From Bacillota bacterium (GTDB lineage Bacteria; Bacillota; Clostridia; Lachnospirales; CAG-274): DNA of 64,000 nt. The position numbers and the translations under genes are program-made. The notes beneath the pieces are model-generated. The model had not been told where the DNA came from. It did not search any database and saw nothing but the letters and a program-made list of their open reading frames with translations. Shown one piece after another: positions 45,100 through 54,261 of the stretch. Position 1 is the stretch's first letter. The number at the start of each line of letters is the position of its first letter. The DNA lies in contig JAFYGI010000062.1 of NCBI GenBank assembly GCA_017543265.1, forward strand, positions 1 to 64,000, given 5' to 3'.

Positions 45100-46100
45100 C
45101 TTTCCTGATATATACAAGGCGTATGCTGCGTCATCCCTCCGTGGTGCTGATGCTTTTGTGTCTGCCGCTGCTCGCTTTTATTTTCCGCGGGTTTGCCGAA
45201 AAATCGGAGGGTGCGGTCATCGGCATATATACACAGACCCCCTCGCCCGAAATAACTCGGTACCTGCTGCAAAACGAGGATGCCTTTAAATTTAAGCTGT
45301 ATTCCTCCGCGGACGATATGCGGCGTGATGTGGAAACACAGCTGCTGGAGTGCGGCTTTATACTCCCGCCGAATATTTCGGATGTTGAGGGGATAAGCAT
45401 AGTCTGCGGCGAGGGCTATGCTTCCGTCTTGTCCGATGTCACCAAGGAGGCTGTTTTTGCGGCTGTTTTAAAGGTCTGCGGCGACAAGGCCGCATACAGC
45501 TTTGCAAAAAAAAGCAATATCGACATAAACAACGAGGATTTTAAAAAATCTTATCAAAAATATGTGGAAACGACCCCTGTCTGCGTAAGCTTTGAGGAGG
45601 TGCCCACAACGGAGGTATCATCTGCCAAAAAGCGCAGCCTGCCGCAGAGTATGGCGGCCGCCGTGCTGGCCTGTGCGGTGCTTATAGGCAGTACATTTTA
45701 TATCGGCGACAGAAAAAAGGGCGTTTACTTCGGTGCGGGCAGATGTGTTGCGGCGGCGCTTTTGCTGTTTGCCCTTTCCGCCCTTGCTGCGCTGGCGATC
45801 TGCGGCGCACGGATAAATATTATAAGGTTCTGCCTGCTTCTGGCGGCGCTGTGGGGTGTAGGCTGCATTGCGGCAAAGATCATCAAAAACGATAAGGTAC
45901 CGTGGCTTTTGATGCCCGTTGTGATACTTTTTGTAATATTGTTCGATATTATATGTATCGCAGACATTGTGCCTGCGCTGGGCATAGTGCCAAGCTTTTT
46001 GCCGACGCATTATTATATCTTCGGTACGGCGGGCGCACAGGCCTTGTATTCCGCGGTGCTGCTTTGCTGCGGAATAGCGGCCGATAAAATGATAAAGTAA
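45096..46100 (+). CDS. ABC-2-type permease (second)
   Basis: The ATG at 45096 follows GGGAGGGTG and overlaps the previous stop (ATGA), giving 334 residues. One N-terminal membrane segment (about 14-32), an outer domain (IGIYTQTPSPEITRYLL...) and several C-terminal membrane segments mirror the first permease. It completes the ATPase-anchored protein-permease-permease operon. Substrate unknown. Confidence 0.83.
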   Translation: MTFLIYTRRMLRHPSVVLMLLCLPLLAFIFRGFAEKSEGAVIGIYTQTPSPEITRYLLQNEDAFKFKLYSSADDMRRDVETQLLECGFILPPNISDVEGISIVCGEGYASVLSDVTKEAVFAAVLKVCGDKAAYSFAKKSNIDINNEDFKKSYQKYVETTPVCVSFEEVPTTEVSSAKKRSLPQSMAAAVLACAVLIGSTFYIGDRKKGVYFGAGRCVAAALLLFALSALAALAICGARINIIRFCLLLAALWGVGCIAAKIIKNDKVPWLLMPVVILFVILFDIICIADIVPALGIVPSFLPTHYYIFGTAGAQALYSAVLLCCGIAADKMIK

Positions 46101-46131
46101 CAAAATAATTAGATAATTGATGTAATTTATG

Positions 46132-46160
46132 TTGATTTTCTACAAAAATTTTGATATAAT
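46132..46160 (+). promoter_or_regulatory. Promoter of the SPFH gene
   Basis: TTGATT (46132-46137) and TATAAT (46155-46160) with a 17-bp spacer, 45 bp before the start codon. Confidence 0.75.
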
Positions 46161-46205
46161 ATCTTCAGACGTATTTTTATTCTTATAAAAAGGGAGGAAT
46201 TATTC

Positions 46206-47531
46206 ATGGGACTTATTAAAGCTATCGCTTCCGCAGCAGGTTCGGTTTTGGCGGATCAATGGCGCGAATACTTTTACTGTGAAGCTATACCCGAAAGTAT
46301 ACTTGTGGTAAAGGGCTCAAAAAGGGTAAATAAGGGTTCAAACACAAAGGGCAATGACAACATCATCTCAAACGGCAGTATTATCGCCGTTGCGGACGGC
46401 CAGTGTATGCTCATCGTAGAGCAGGGCAAGGTCGCAGAGGTCTGCGCGGAGCCCGGCGAGTTCGTATATGACTCCTCAACAGAGCCGAGTATATTCTACG
46501 GCGGTTTCGGCGAGGGTCTTAAGGAATCATTCAAGAACATAGGCAAGCGTTTCACCTTCGGTGGCGCTACAGCCAACGACCAGCGCGTTTACTTTGTAAA
46601 CACAAAGGAGCTTATGAACAACAAGTACGGCACACCAAATCCCGTGCCTTTCCGTGTTGTTGACAATAACATAGGCCTTGATATCGATATTTCGGTTCGC
46701 TGCTTCGGTGAATATTCGTTCAGGATCGTCGATCCTATCAGATTTTACACCAATGTATGCGGCAATGTTACAGATGCGTACAAGCGCGAAACTATCGAGG
46801 GTCAGATGAAGACCGAATTTTTGACCGCTTTACAGCCCGCTTTCGGTAAAATAAGCGAAATGGGCATCCGTTACAGCGCAGTTACCAACCACACAATGGA
46901 AATGGCAGATGCTCTTAACGAGGTTTTATCGGCTAAATGGCACGATATCCGCGGTATAGAGATCGTTTCCGTGGGTGTGTCCTCTATCAGCGCATCGCAG
47001 GAGGACGAGGAGCTTATCAAGAAGCTTCAGCGTGATGCGGCATTCCGTAATCCTACCATGGCTGCGGCTCATCTTGTGGGCGCACAGGGCGAGGCTATGG
47101 TCGGCGCGGCAAACAACCAGAACGGCGGTATGGGCGTAATGGGCGCATTTATGGGTATGAACATGGCTCAGAACGCAGGCGGCATGAATGCGGCAAACCT
47201 CTTCCAGATGGGTGCACAGCAGCAACAGCAGCCCCAGCAGCCCGCACCTCAGGCAGCGGCAGGCTGGACCTGTTCCTGCGGCCATTCGGGCAATACAGGC
47301 AAGTTCTGTGCAGAGTGCGGTAAGCCTCAGCCCGTGGCGGCAGACGGCTGGACCTGCTCATGCGGTGCCGTAAACAAGGGCAAGTTCTGCTCCGAGTGCG
47401 GCAAGCCAAAGCCCGCAGGCGCACCTCTTTACAAGTGTGACAAGTGCGGCTGGGAGCCCGAGGATCCCACAAATCCTCCTAAGTTCTGCCCCGAGTGCGG
47501 CGACATCTTTGACGATAACGACAAACAGTAA
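46206..47531 (+). CDS. SPFH-domain protein with three C-terminal zinc ribbons
   Basis: The 441-residue protein starts after GGGAGG. Residues about 1-290 form an SPFH (stomatin/prohibitin-like, YdjI-type) domain. A Gly/Met/Gln-rich linker (about 295-355) is followed by three zinc ribbons: CSCGHSGNTGKFCAECG, CSCGAVNKGKFCSECG and CDKCGWEP...CPECG. Family members in Bacillota form membrane-associated assemblies linked to envelope stress. No classical membrane segment is seen, so it may attach through the SPFH domain. Confidence 0.88.
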   Translation: MGLIKAIASAAGSVLADQWREYFYCEAIPESILVVKGSKRVNKGSNTKGNDNIISNGSIIAVADGQCMLIVEQGKVAEVCAEPGEFVYDSSTEPSIFYGGFGEGLKESFKNIGKRFTFGGATANDQRVYFVNTKELMNNKYGTPNPVPFRVVDNNIGLDIDISVRCFGEYSFRIVDPIRFYTNVCGNVTDAYKRETIEGQMKTEFLTALQPAFGKISEMGIRYSAVTNHTMEMADALNEVLSAKWHDIRGIEIVSVGVSSISASQEDEELIKKLQRDAAFRNPTMAAAHLVGAQGEAMVGAANNQNGGMGVMGAFMGMNMAQNAGGMNAANLFQMGAQQQQQPQQPAPQAAAGWTCSCGHSGNTGKFCAECGKPQPVAADGWTCSCGAVNKGKFCSECGKPKPAGAPLYKCDKCGWEPEDPTNPPKFCPECGDIFDDNDKQ

Positions 47532-47587
47532 TATCAAAACGGGCTGCCTTTTTGACAGTCCGTTTTTTTGTCCGAAAGGGGAAAAAT

Positions 47588-48391
47588 ATGAAAAAGTTTT
47601 TTACGGTCGTTTTTTTGGCTGTTGTTTTGATAATTTGTTTTTCTGCGCTTGGCAGCTATTTAACAAAATATTATGAAAATAAGGAAAAAAACCGGTTTAT
47701 TCAAACCGCCTCGTCTTATCTGGAGCAAAAATACGGGATAAAAATAACCGACTGCACCCATTACAGCGAGGGCGATATAGGCTATCATTCCCCGAGTATA
47801 CCCCTTGATGGCGGGTATTTCAGCTATGCGCCGAGATATGTGGAGCTTGTGGACAGTACGGGCAAAAAAATAACCTGCATTGACCGCAACGGCAATTTGT
47901 CCGACGATTACGAGCTGGATAAGCTTTATAAAAATTTCTATGATTATTTGTCGGATGAGCTTGGGGTGAGCGTGCAGCTGGTGACCTTTGACAACTGCGG
48001 ACAGGAGACGGTGTATAATAATTATAACAATCATTATGTAAATAAGAATGAGAGCCTTTTCCTTGAGCGCAGCACCAAAAGATACGCAAATATGGATGCA
48101 AAAATATTTTTTAACGACCTGCTCGGCTATTTTGACGGGGGAAGTATGAATATCTACGCGCTTGAAAACGACGGCATCACGCAGGAACAGCTTATGCAAA
48201 ATACCGAGCTTTTCAAAAACGGCACCGACCTGGACGGCGTGTATGTGCATATGTACGATAAGGACAAGGATTTTAATATCCGGTACAGCACGATGTATAC
48301 CGCATATTCCGAGTCGGACTATATGTATAACGATAAATACTATGTCATCTGCAACGAAACGGGAACAAGAATACAGGTCAATGAGAAATAA
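47588..48391 (+). CDS. Membrane-anchored hypothetical protein
   Basis: The ATG at 47588 follows AAAGGGG; an upstream in-frame GTG region is less likely. The 267-residue protein has an N-terminal anchor or signal (FFTVVFLAVVLIICFSALG, about 5-23) and an outer domain rich in Tyr and Asp (HSPSIPLDGGYFSYAPRYVEL). I do not recognise it. It is 56 bp after the SPFH gene, possibly co-transcribed, with no clear terminator between. Confidence 0.7.
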   Translation: MKKFFTVVFLAVVLIICFSALGSYLTKYYENKEKNRFIQTASSYLEQKYGIKITDCTHYSEGDIGYHSPSIPLDGGYFSYAPRYVELVDSTGKKITCIDRNGNLSDDYELDKLYKNFYDYLSDELGVSVQLVTFDNCGQETVYNNYNNHYVNKNESLFLERSTKRYANMDAKIFFNDLLGYFDGGSMNIYALENDGITQEQLMQNTELFKNGTDLDGVYVHMYDKDKDFNIRYSTMYTAYSESDYMYNDKYYVICNETGTRIQVNEK

Positions 48392-48749
48392 AGGGCAATA
48401 ACCTTACTTTAGCCCTCACTCAATCAAAAAGGCCGGCGCAAATGCGTCAGCCCGGACTATCAAAAAAGTTATATTGTAATATAGTTTATGAATTCTTATA
48501 ATTTAGTAAATTCATTGTATAAAGTAACTGTAGCGTCGCAAACTTAAATCCACAGGCGGAAACCGCGTTTTCGCCGAGGAGCAAAACTTGTTTTTGCTAC
48601 AGATATTCGGGCAAGTGTATCTATGATGCGCGCAGCCCGAATGTGATTTGACGGAAAATGTCAATTTTCCGTCAAGGCTGTCACTTTATCGACAGCCAAA
48701 AAGGCCGGCGCAAATGCGTCGGCCTTTTGTTATAATAAAACCTTCTCTA
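48392..48749. repeat. Hairpin-rich non-coding interval with a duplicated 24-bp end sequence
   Basis: No convincing gene. A 24-bp sequence containing GGCCGGCGCAAATGCGTC occurs at 48425-48448 and 48697-48720. The right copy forms a near-perfect terminator hairpin with TTTT on one side and AAAA on the other. Between them are further inverted repeats: GCGGAAACCGC, ATTCGGGC...GCCCGAAT, GACGGAAAAT-GTCA-ATTTTCCGTC and GGCTGTC...GACAGCC. It could be a structured RNA, a MITE-like insertion or a pair of terminators around decaying sequence. Confidence 0.6.
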
Positions 48750-49139
48750 TCAGCAATTATCGCAGACATCTCTCGTGCCGTCAAGGTATTCGCCTATGCG
48801 CACGCCCTTTTCTGCCTTTGCCTTTTCCACGCTTGCGTGGATAAGTTCCTTTACCTGTCTGGGATTTTTGATATTTCTGATCTCAAGATGTGCGTTTGTT
48901 TCGTCCGCGGAGTGTACAATGACACTGCCAACGCCGAAAATACGCTGCCAGAAGCTTATCTTAAGTGTCAGATCCCTTACGCGGTAAAGATTTATTTCCT
49001 CAAATTTTACATTAAGCAGACCCGTTTCCAAAAACAGGCGGTCGTCGCTTACCGCATATTTTGTAAACGATATAGGCAGCCCTAAATGCCTTTTTCTGTC
49101 CTGCCAGTTGTAAGTGATGTTAAGTGAATCCTTTGCCAT
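48750..49139 (-). CDS. PH-domain (bPH_2-like) protein
   Basis: A 129-residue protein with a bacterial PH-like fold: SFTKYAVSDDRLFLETGLLNVKFEEINLYRVRDL is the typical pattern. No membrane segment is present. A Cys-containing tail (DVCDNC) ends it. Function unknown; bPH domains are often found with membrane proteins. It lies 12 bp downstream of the phosphoglucomutase gene on the same strand. Confidence 0.85.
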   Translation of the reverse strand: MAKDSLNITYNWQDRKRHLGLPISFTKYAVSDDRLFLETGLLNVKFEEINLYRVRDLTLKISFWQRIFGVGSVIVHSADETNAHLEIRNIKNPRQVKELIHASVEKAKAEKGVRIGEYLDGTRDVCDNC

Positions 49140-49150
49140 AATATAACCTC

Positions 49151-50884
49151 TTATGCAAGTATGCTGTCAACCAGCGAAACAATGCCGTTTTGTGCCTTGG
49201 CGATCTTGCCGTCCGCTTCCTCTATGCTGCTGCCCTTGCTGCCGAAATAAATCTTTATCTTGGGCTCGGTACCGCTGGGGCGTACACAGAACCATGTGCC
49301 GTCCTCAAGAACGTAGTAAAGTACGTTGCTTGACGGAAGACCTGTAGGCGTTGTTTCACCTGTTTTAAGATCGACTATCTTGTCCTCTTTGTAATCGCGC
49401 ATTTCAACGACCTTAACGCCGTCTATCTCCTTGGGGGAGTCCTCGCGCATCTTGCTCATTACCTTTGCGATGTTTGCAACACCGTCAAGACCGGGCAAGG
49501 TGATGGAGTGGATGGTCTCCTTGTAAACGCCGTATTTTTTGTAAAGCTCCAGAAGACCGTCATACAGGCTCATGCCGCGGGACTTGTAGTATGCCGCCAT
49601 CTCGCAGATAAGCATTGTTGCGCATACGCCGTCCTTGTCGCGTGCGTATGTGCCCGACAGACAGCCGTAGCTTTCCTCAAAGCCGAACATATATACATAT
49701 TCGCCCGAGGTCTCAAATTCCTTTATCTTCTCGCCGATATACTTAAAGCCCGTTAAAACATCGTAATACTTCATGCCGTATTCCGCACAGATAGCCTTTG
49801 ACATATCCGTTGAAACGATGGTGGACACAACCGCGCCGTTTTTGGGCAGCTTGCCCTGAGCCTTCTTCTGCGAAAGAATGTATTCAAGTATAAGCGTACC
49901 CGTCATATTGCCCGTAAGCACGGTGTAATCGCCCGATGTGGTCTTTACCACCGCACCTACACGGTCGGCATCGGGGTCGGTACCGACGATAATGTCCGCA
50001 CCCTTTTGCTTTGCCAGCTCTATGGCAAGGTCAAATACAGCCTTGTTTTCGGGGTTGGGATAGCCTACTGTTGTAAAGTTGCCGTCGGGCTTCTCCTGCT
50101 GCGGCACAACAAATACGTTTTTAAAGCCCGCCTTTGCAAGTGCACGTCTTACAGGCTTGTTGCCCGAGCCGTGTATGGGCGTGTAAACTATCTTAAGGTC
50201 GGTGTTTTTGATGATGTCGGGGTTTACGATACAATCGGTCACGGCATCAAGATAAGCCACATCTATCTCCGGGCCGACATACTGTATCATACCGCTGTTT
50301 ACGGCCTCGGTAAGGTCGGCCTTTTTTATCATCGACCAATCTGTAACAGCGTTTACCTCGTTTATTATCTCGCCGTCGCGGGGTGCAGGCACCTGTCCGC
50401 CGTCCTCCCAGTATACCTTGTAGCCGTTGTACTCGGGCGGATTATGGCTGGCGGTAACAACAACGCCGCCCGTACAGCCAAGATTTCTTATAGAAAAGCT
50501 AAGCATAGGCACGGGGCGCAGCTCGTCCGACAAATAGGCCTTTATGCCGTTGCCCGCAAGTACACGCGCGGTTATCTCCGCAAACTCGGGTGAGTAATTA
50601 CGCGAATCATACGCGATAACAACGCCCTTTTTAACGGCAGCCTCGCCCTGCTTTTTTATGTAGTTCGCAAAGCCCTGTGTTGCCTTTGATACGGTATAGA
50701 TATTCATGCGGTTTGTGCCCGCGCCGATAATGCCGCGCAGACCGCCCGTACCAAATTCAAGGTTTTTATAGAAGCGCTCCTCTATTTCCTTGGGGTCGTT
50801 CTCGATGGTCTTTAACTCCGCCTTGGTCGCCTCGTCAAAATAATCGTCCTCAAGCCAAAGTTTGTAATTCTCCATAAAATCCAT
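49151..50884 (-). CDS. pgcA: Alpha-phosphoglucomutase / phosphomannomutase
   Basis: The ATG at 50884 follows AAAGGATG and gives 577 residues; the upstream extension is not conserved in type. Motifs are the phosphoserine loop TASHNPPEYNGYK, the metal-binding DPDADRVG and the sugar-binding GFEESYG, then RPSGTEPKIKIY. It interconverts glucose 1- and 6-phosphate for glycolipid, exopolysaccharide and storage synthesis. Length matches Bacillus PgcA. Confidence 0.93.
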   Translation of the reverse strand: MDFMENYKLWLEDDYFDEATKAELKTIENDPKEIEERFYKNLEFGTGGLRGIIGAGTNRMNIYTVSKATQGFANYIKKQGEAAVKKGVVIAYDSRNYSPEFAEITARVLAGNGIKAYLSDELRPVPMLSFSIRNLGCTGGVVVTASHNPPEYNGYKVYWEDGGQVPAPRDGEIINEVNAVTDWSMIKKADLTEAVNSGMIQYVGPEIDVAYLDAVTDCIVNPDIIKNTDLKIVYTPIHGSGNKPVRRALAKAGFKNVFVVPQQEKPDGNFTTVGYPNPENKAVFDLAIELAKQKGADIIVGTDPDADRVGAVVKTTSGDYTVLTGNMTGTLILEYILSQKKAQGKLPKNGAVVSTIVSTDMSKAICAEYGMKYYDVLTGFKYIGEKIKEFETSGEYVYMFGFEESYGCLSGTYARDKDGVCATMLICEMAAYYKSRGMSLYDGLLELYKKYGVYKETIHSITLPGLDGVANIAKVMSKMREDSPKEIDGVKVVEMRDYKEDKIVDLKTGETTPTGLPSSNVLYYVLEDGTWFCVRPSGTEPKIKIYFGSKGSSIEEADGKIAKAQNGIVSLVDSILA

Positions 50885-51067
50885 GCAATACACATCCTTT
50901 CGGTTTAGTTTCCGTTTTGCAGGTCTGTCCTGCTTATAATATATTCTTATTATACATAATTTATATAAAATTATCAAGTAAAACTTAAAAATTATTGAAA
51001 ATAACTAATGAAAAAAATCGGCTTTTCTGTTATAATTATAAAAAAGAAAAATAAAGGAGAGCAGATA

Positions 51068-52240
51068 ATGGACTACAAGCAAAAAGCAATGGAAATGCAC
51101 GCGCAGTGGGCAGGTAAAATAGAGGTAGTATCAAGGGCAAAGGTGGAAAACACGGACGATCTGTCCATAGCCTACACCCCCGGTGTTGCCGAGCCCTGTC
51201 TTGCAATAAAGAAAAACCCCGAGCTTCAGTACACCCTGACACGCCGCCACAATATGGTGGCCGTTATTACGGACGGCAGCGCGGTTTTGGGTCTTGGCGA
51301 TATAGGCCCCGAGGCGGGTATGCCCGTTATGGAGGGTAAATGTGTGCTTTTTAAGGAATTCGGCAATGTGGATGCCTTTCCGCTTTGCGTGCGCACCAAG
51401 GATGTTGACGAGTTTGTCAAGGCGGTCTCGCTTATCGCGGGCAGCTTTGGCGGCATCAACCTTGAGGATATTTCCGCACCCCGCTGCTTTGAGATAGAAA
51501 GAAAATTAAAGGAAGTCTGCGATATACCCGTTTTCCACGACGACCAGCACGGCACCGCCGTTGTTGTGCTTTCGGGTATCAGAAATGCGCTTAAGCTTAC
51601 GGGCAAGAAGCCCGAGGACTGCGTGGTAGCCATGTCGGGCGCAGGCGCTGCGGGCACGGCTATCTGCAAGCTGCTTTTAAAGGCGGGCTTTAAGGATATC
51701 ACAATGCGCGATATAAACGGCGTTATCAACCGCAATAAGACCTACCGCGACCCCGCCCTTACCGAGCTTGCAAATATCACAAACCCCAATTTAAAGGACG
51801 GCTCCCTTGCCGACATAGTTAAGGGTGCGGACATCTTTATCGGCGTTTCCGCTCCGGGCCTTCTTACCAAGGAAATGATACAGACCATGAACAAGGATGC
51901 GATAATTTTTGCAATGGCAAACCCCGTACCCGAGGTAATGCCCGAAATAGCCATGGAGGCAGGCGCAAGGGTTATCGCAACCGGACGCAGCGACTATCCC
52001 AACCAGATAAACAATGTCCTTGCGTTCCCGGGTATCTTCCGCGGTGCGCTTGATGTACGCGCCAGCGATATAAACGACGAGATGAAGCTTGCCGCAGCCG
52101 ATGCCATATCAAACCTTGTGACCGAGGACGACCTTAAAAACGGCATAATCATCCCCTCCGCATTCAACAAGGGCGTGGTGGAGCAGATAGCAAAGGCTGT
52201 TTCCGATGCCGCAAGAAAAACAGGCGTTGCAAGAAAATAA
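51068..52240 (+). CDS. NAD(P)-dependent malic enzyme
   Basis: The ATG at 51068 follows GGAGAG at 6 nt, giving 390 residues; an upstream start at 51008 is unlikely. It has the short bacterial malic enzyme pattern: IAYTPGVAEPC, LGLGDIGPEAGMPVMEGK, FHDDQHGTA and the NAD-binding GAGAAGTAI. It decarboxylates malate to pyruvate. The cofactor (NAD or NADP) is not certain. A terminator follows. Confidence 0.95.
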   Translation: MDYKQKAMEMHAQWAGKIEVVSRAKVENTDDLSIAYTPGVAEPCLAIKKNPELQYTLTRRHNMVAVITDGSAVLGLGDIGPEAGMPVMEGKCVLFKEFGNVDAFPLCVRTKDVDEFVKAVSLIAGSFGGINLEDISAPRCFEIERKLKEVCDIPVFHDDQHGTAVVVLSGIRNALKLTGKKPEDCVVAMSGAGAAGTAICKLLLKAGFKDITMRDINGVINRNKTYRDPALTELANITNPNLKDGSLADIVKGADIFIGVSAPGLLTKEMIQTMNKDAIIFAMANPVPEVMPEIAMEAGARVIATGRSDYPNQINNVLAFPGIFRGALDVRASDINDEMKLAAADAISNLVTEDDLKNGIIIPSAFNKGVVEQIAKAVSDAARKTGVARK

Positions 52241-52256
52241 AAATTTATCACAATAA

Positions 52257-52293
52257 AAACTCATGCCCCGTCACCCGACGGCGGGATGAGTTT
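52257..52293 (+). terminator. Terminator of the malic enzyme gene
   Basis: AAACTCAT...CCCGTC pairs with GACGG...ATGAGTTT, followed by eight T. Confidence 0.88.
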
Positions 52294-52395
52294 TTTTTGT
52301 TTTTACGCCATTATTTAAAAATTTCTACTATACAATCAGGCGAAAATCTGTTATAATAAAATTTGGTTTGAAAAATGAAAGGGTAAGGTGATAGC

Positions 52396-53805
52396 ATGAG
52401 AACACCCGTTACCGCTCCTTCACAGGGAGAATTGGAACGACAAAACGGCTTTATGGAAAAAATAGCCGAAATAAACCGAAAAAAGGACAGAAAACCGCGC
52501 TTTTTTATAAACACCTTCGGCTGTCAGATGAACGCACATGACTCCGAAAAGCTGGACGGTATGCTGCGCAAAATGGGATATGAGCCCTGCGCGGACGAAA
52601 AAGAGGCGGACTTTGTTTTATACAATACCTGCTGTGTGCGCGAAAATGCCGAAAACAAGGTCTACGGCAACCTTGGCTTTTTAAAGCACGCAAAAAAGGA
52701 AAACCCCGATATGAAGATAGCCCTGTGCGGCTGTATGATGCAGCAGCCCACGGTGATCGAGACCATACGGAAAAAATACAGGCACGTCGATATAGTTTTC
52801 GGCACCTTTAACATCTATAAGCTGCCGGAGCTTATCATGACCAATATTGAGAGCAGCTCGCCCGTTTTCGACATCTGGGACAACTATGCCGATATAGTTG
52901 AGGATCTGCCGACGGTGCGCAAGTTCAAATATAAGGCCAGCGTCAATATCATGTTTGGCTGCAACAACTTTTGCAGCTACTGTATAGTGCCCTATGTGCG
53001 CGGACGTGAGCGAAGCCGCCGCCCGGGGGATATTTTAAGCGAGATACGCGCTCTGGCCGCCGACGGCGTAAAGGAGGTCATGCTGCTTGGGCAGAATGTC
53101 AACAGCTACGGCCGCGGCCTTGACGAGGATATCGACTTTGCGGGGCTTTTGCGCATGGTCAACGAAATAGACGGCATAGAGCGCATACGCTTTATGACCA
53201 GCCACCCCAAGGACCTGTCGGACAGGCTTATCTCGGCTATGGCGGAGTGCGATAAGGTGTGCGGTCATATACATCTGCCGTTTCAGGCGGGCAGCAACGA
53301 AATTTTAAAGCGCATGAACCGCCGCTACACAAAGGAGCAGTATCTGGGGCTGGTTGACAGGATAAGGACGGCCATGCCCGATATCGCCATAACAACGGAC
53401 ATTATTGTCGGCTTCCCCGGCGAAACGGCGGCGGATGTGGACGAAACGATAGATGTGGTCAAAAAGGCGCGTTTTAACGGTGCCTTCACCTTTATTTATT
53501 CAAAGCGCACGGGTACGCCCGCGGCCGAAATGCCAAACATGGTAAGCGAGCAGGATGCAAAGGCCAATTTCAACCGACTTTTGGATGCGGTAAACCCCAT
53601 AGTGGAGGAGCTTAACCAAAAAAAGGTGGGCAATACCTACAAGGTGCTTGTGGACGGCGTAAGCAGCGACCCCGCGCTTGTGACGGGACGTACCGACGAC
53701 AATACGCTGGTGCATTTCAAGGGCTGCAGGGAGCTTATAGGCGATATTGTCGATGTTAAAATAACCGACAGCAAAATTTTTTATTTGATTGGAGAATTAC
53801 AATGA
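52396..53805 (+). CDS. miaB: tRNA-2-methylthio-N6-dimethylallyladenosine synthase (MiaB)
   Basis: The 469-residue radical SAM methylthiotransferase has the N-terminal cluster cysteines (NTFGCQMN, NTCCVREN, LCGCM), the radical SAM site CNNFCSYC and a C-terminal TRAM domain. It modifies A37 of tRNAs reading UNN codons. The gene order miaB-YmcA-mutS-mutL resembles Bacillus. The stop overlaps the next start (ATGA). Confidence 0.96.
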   Translation: MRTPVTAPSQGELERQNGFMEKIAEINRKKDRKPRFFINTFGCQMNAHDSEKLDGMLRKMGYEPCADEKEADFVLYNTCCVRENAENKVYGNLGFLKHAKKENPDMKIALCGCMMQQPTVIETIRKKYRHVDIVFGTFNIYKLPELIMTNIESSSPVFDIWDNYADIVEDLPTVRKFKYKASVNIMFGCNNFCSYCIVPYVRGRERSRRPGDILSEIRALAADGVKEVMLLGQNVNSYGRGLDEDIDFAGLLRMVNEIDGIERIRFMTSHPKDLSDRLISAMAECDKVCGHIHLPFQAGSNEILKRMNRRYTKEQYLGLVDRIRTAMPDIAITTDIIVGFPGETAADVDETIDVVKKARFNGAFTFIYSKRTGTPAAEMPNMVSEQDAKANFNRLLDAVNPIVEELNQKKVGNTYKVLVDGVSSDPALVTGRTDDNTLVHFKGCRELIGDIVDVKITDSKIFYLIGELQ

Positions 53806-54209
53806 GCAATTTAGCAATAATATTTGATAAATCGAGAGAACTGGCAAACCTGCTGCTTGAAACGGACGAGGGCAAGGCGCTCAACGACGCGCGTTATGTG
53901 TTTGAGGGCGACAGCACCGCACAGCAGATGATGTCGGACTACAGCATCTACCGCCAAAATGTGGCAAACAGGATGGAGGACGGCAGTCTTTCCAAGGAGG
54001 AAATAGAAAAGGAAAACGACATTCTTGCGGCAAAGATAAAGGAGCTTCAGGAAAACGAGGTAATAAAGCAGTATTTTATTGCCGAAAACAATTTCAACAA
54101 CATTGTAAACCACGCTATGAATGTTTTCAATGCCACCATAGCGGGCGATGATTTTCTTAACGGCGGCGGCTGCAGCGGCAGCTGTTCGACCTGCGGCGGC
54201 TGTCACTGA
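53802..54209 (+). CDS. YlbF/YmcA-family protein with cysteine-rich tail
   Basis: The 135-residue protein is largely helical (LANLLLETDEGKALNDARYVFEGD) in YlbF/YmcA fashion and ends in GGCSGSCSTCGGCH. In Bacillus the YmcA (RicA) gene follows miaB, and YlbF, YmcA and YaaT form an Fe-S-containing complex that affects RNA maturation and development. The cysteine tail fits metal or cluster binding. It overlaps miaB by 4 bp and precedes mutS. Confidence 0.88.
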   Translation: MSNLAIIFDKSRELANLLLETDEGKALNDARYVFEGDSTAQQMMSDYSIYRQNVANRMEDGSLSKEEIEKENDILAAKIKELQENEVIKQYFIAENNFNNIVNHAMNVFNATIAGDDFLNGGGCSGSCSTCGGCH

Positions 54210-54261
54210 CGGGACAAACTGCGGCAAATAACGGCAAAAGGCCGAAAGGGGTATTTTTGAT

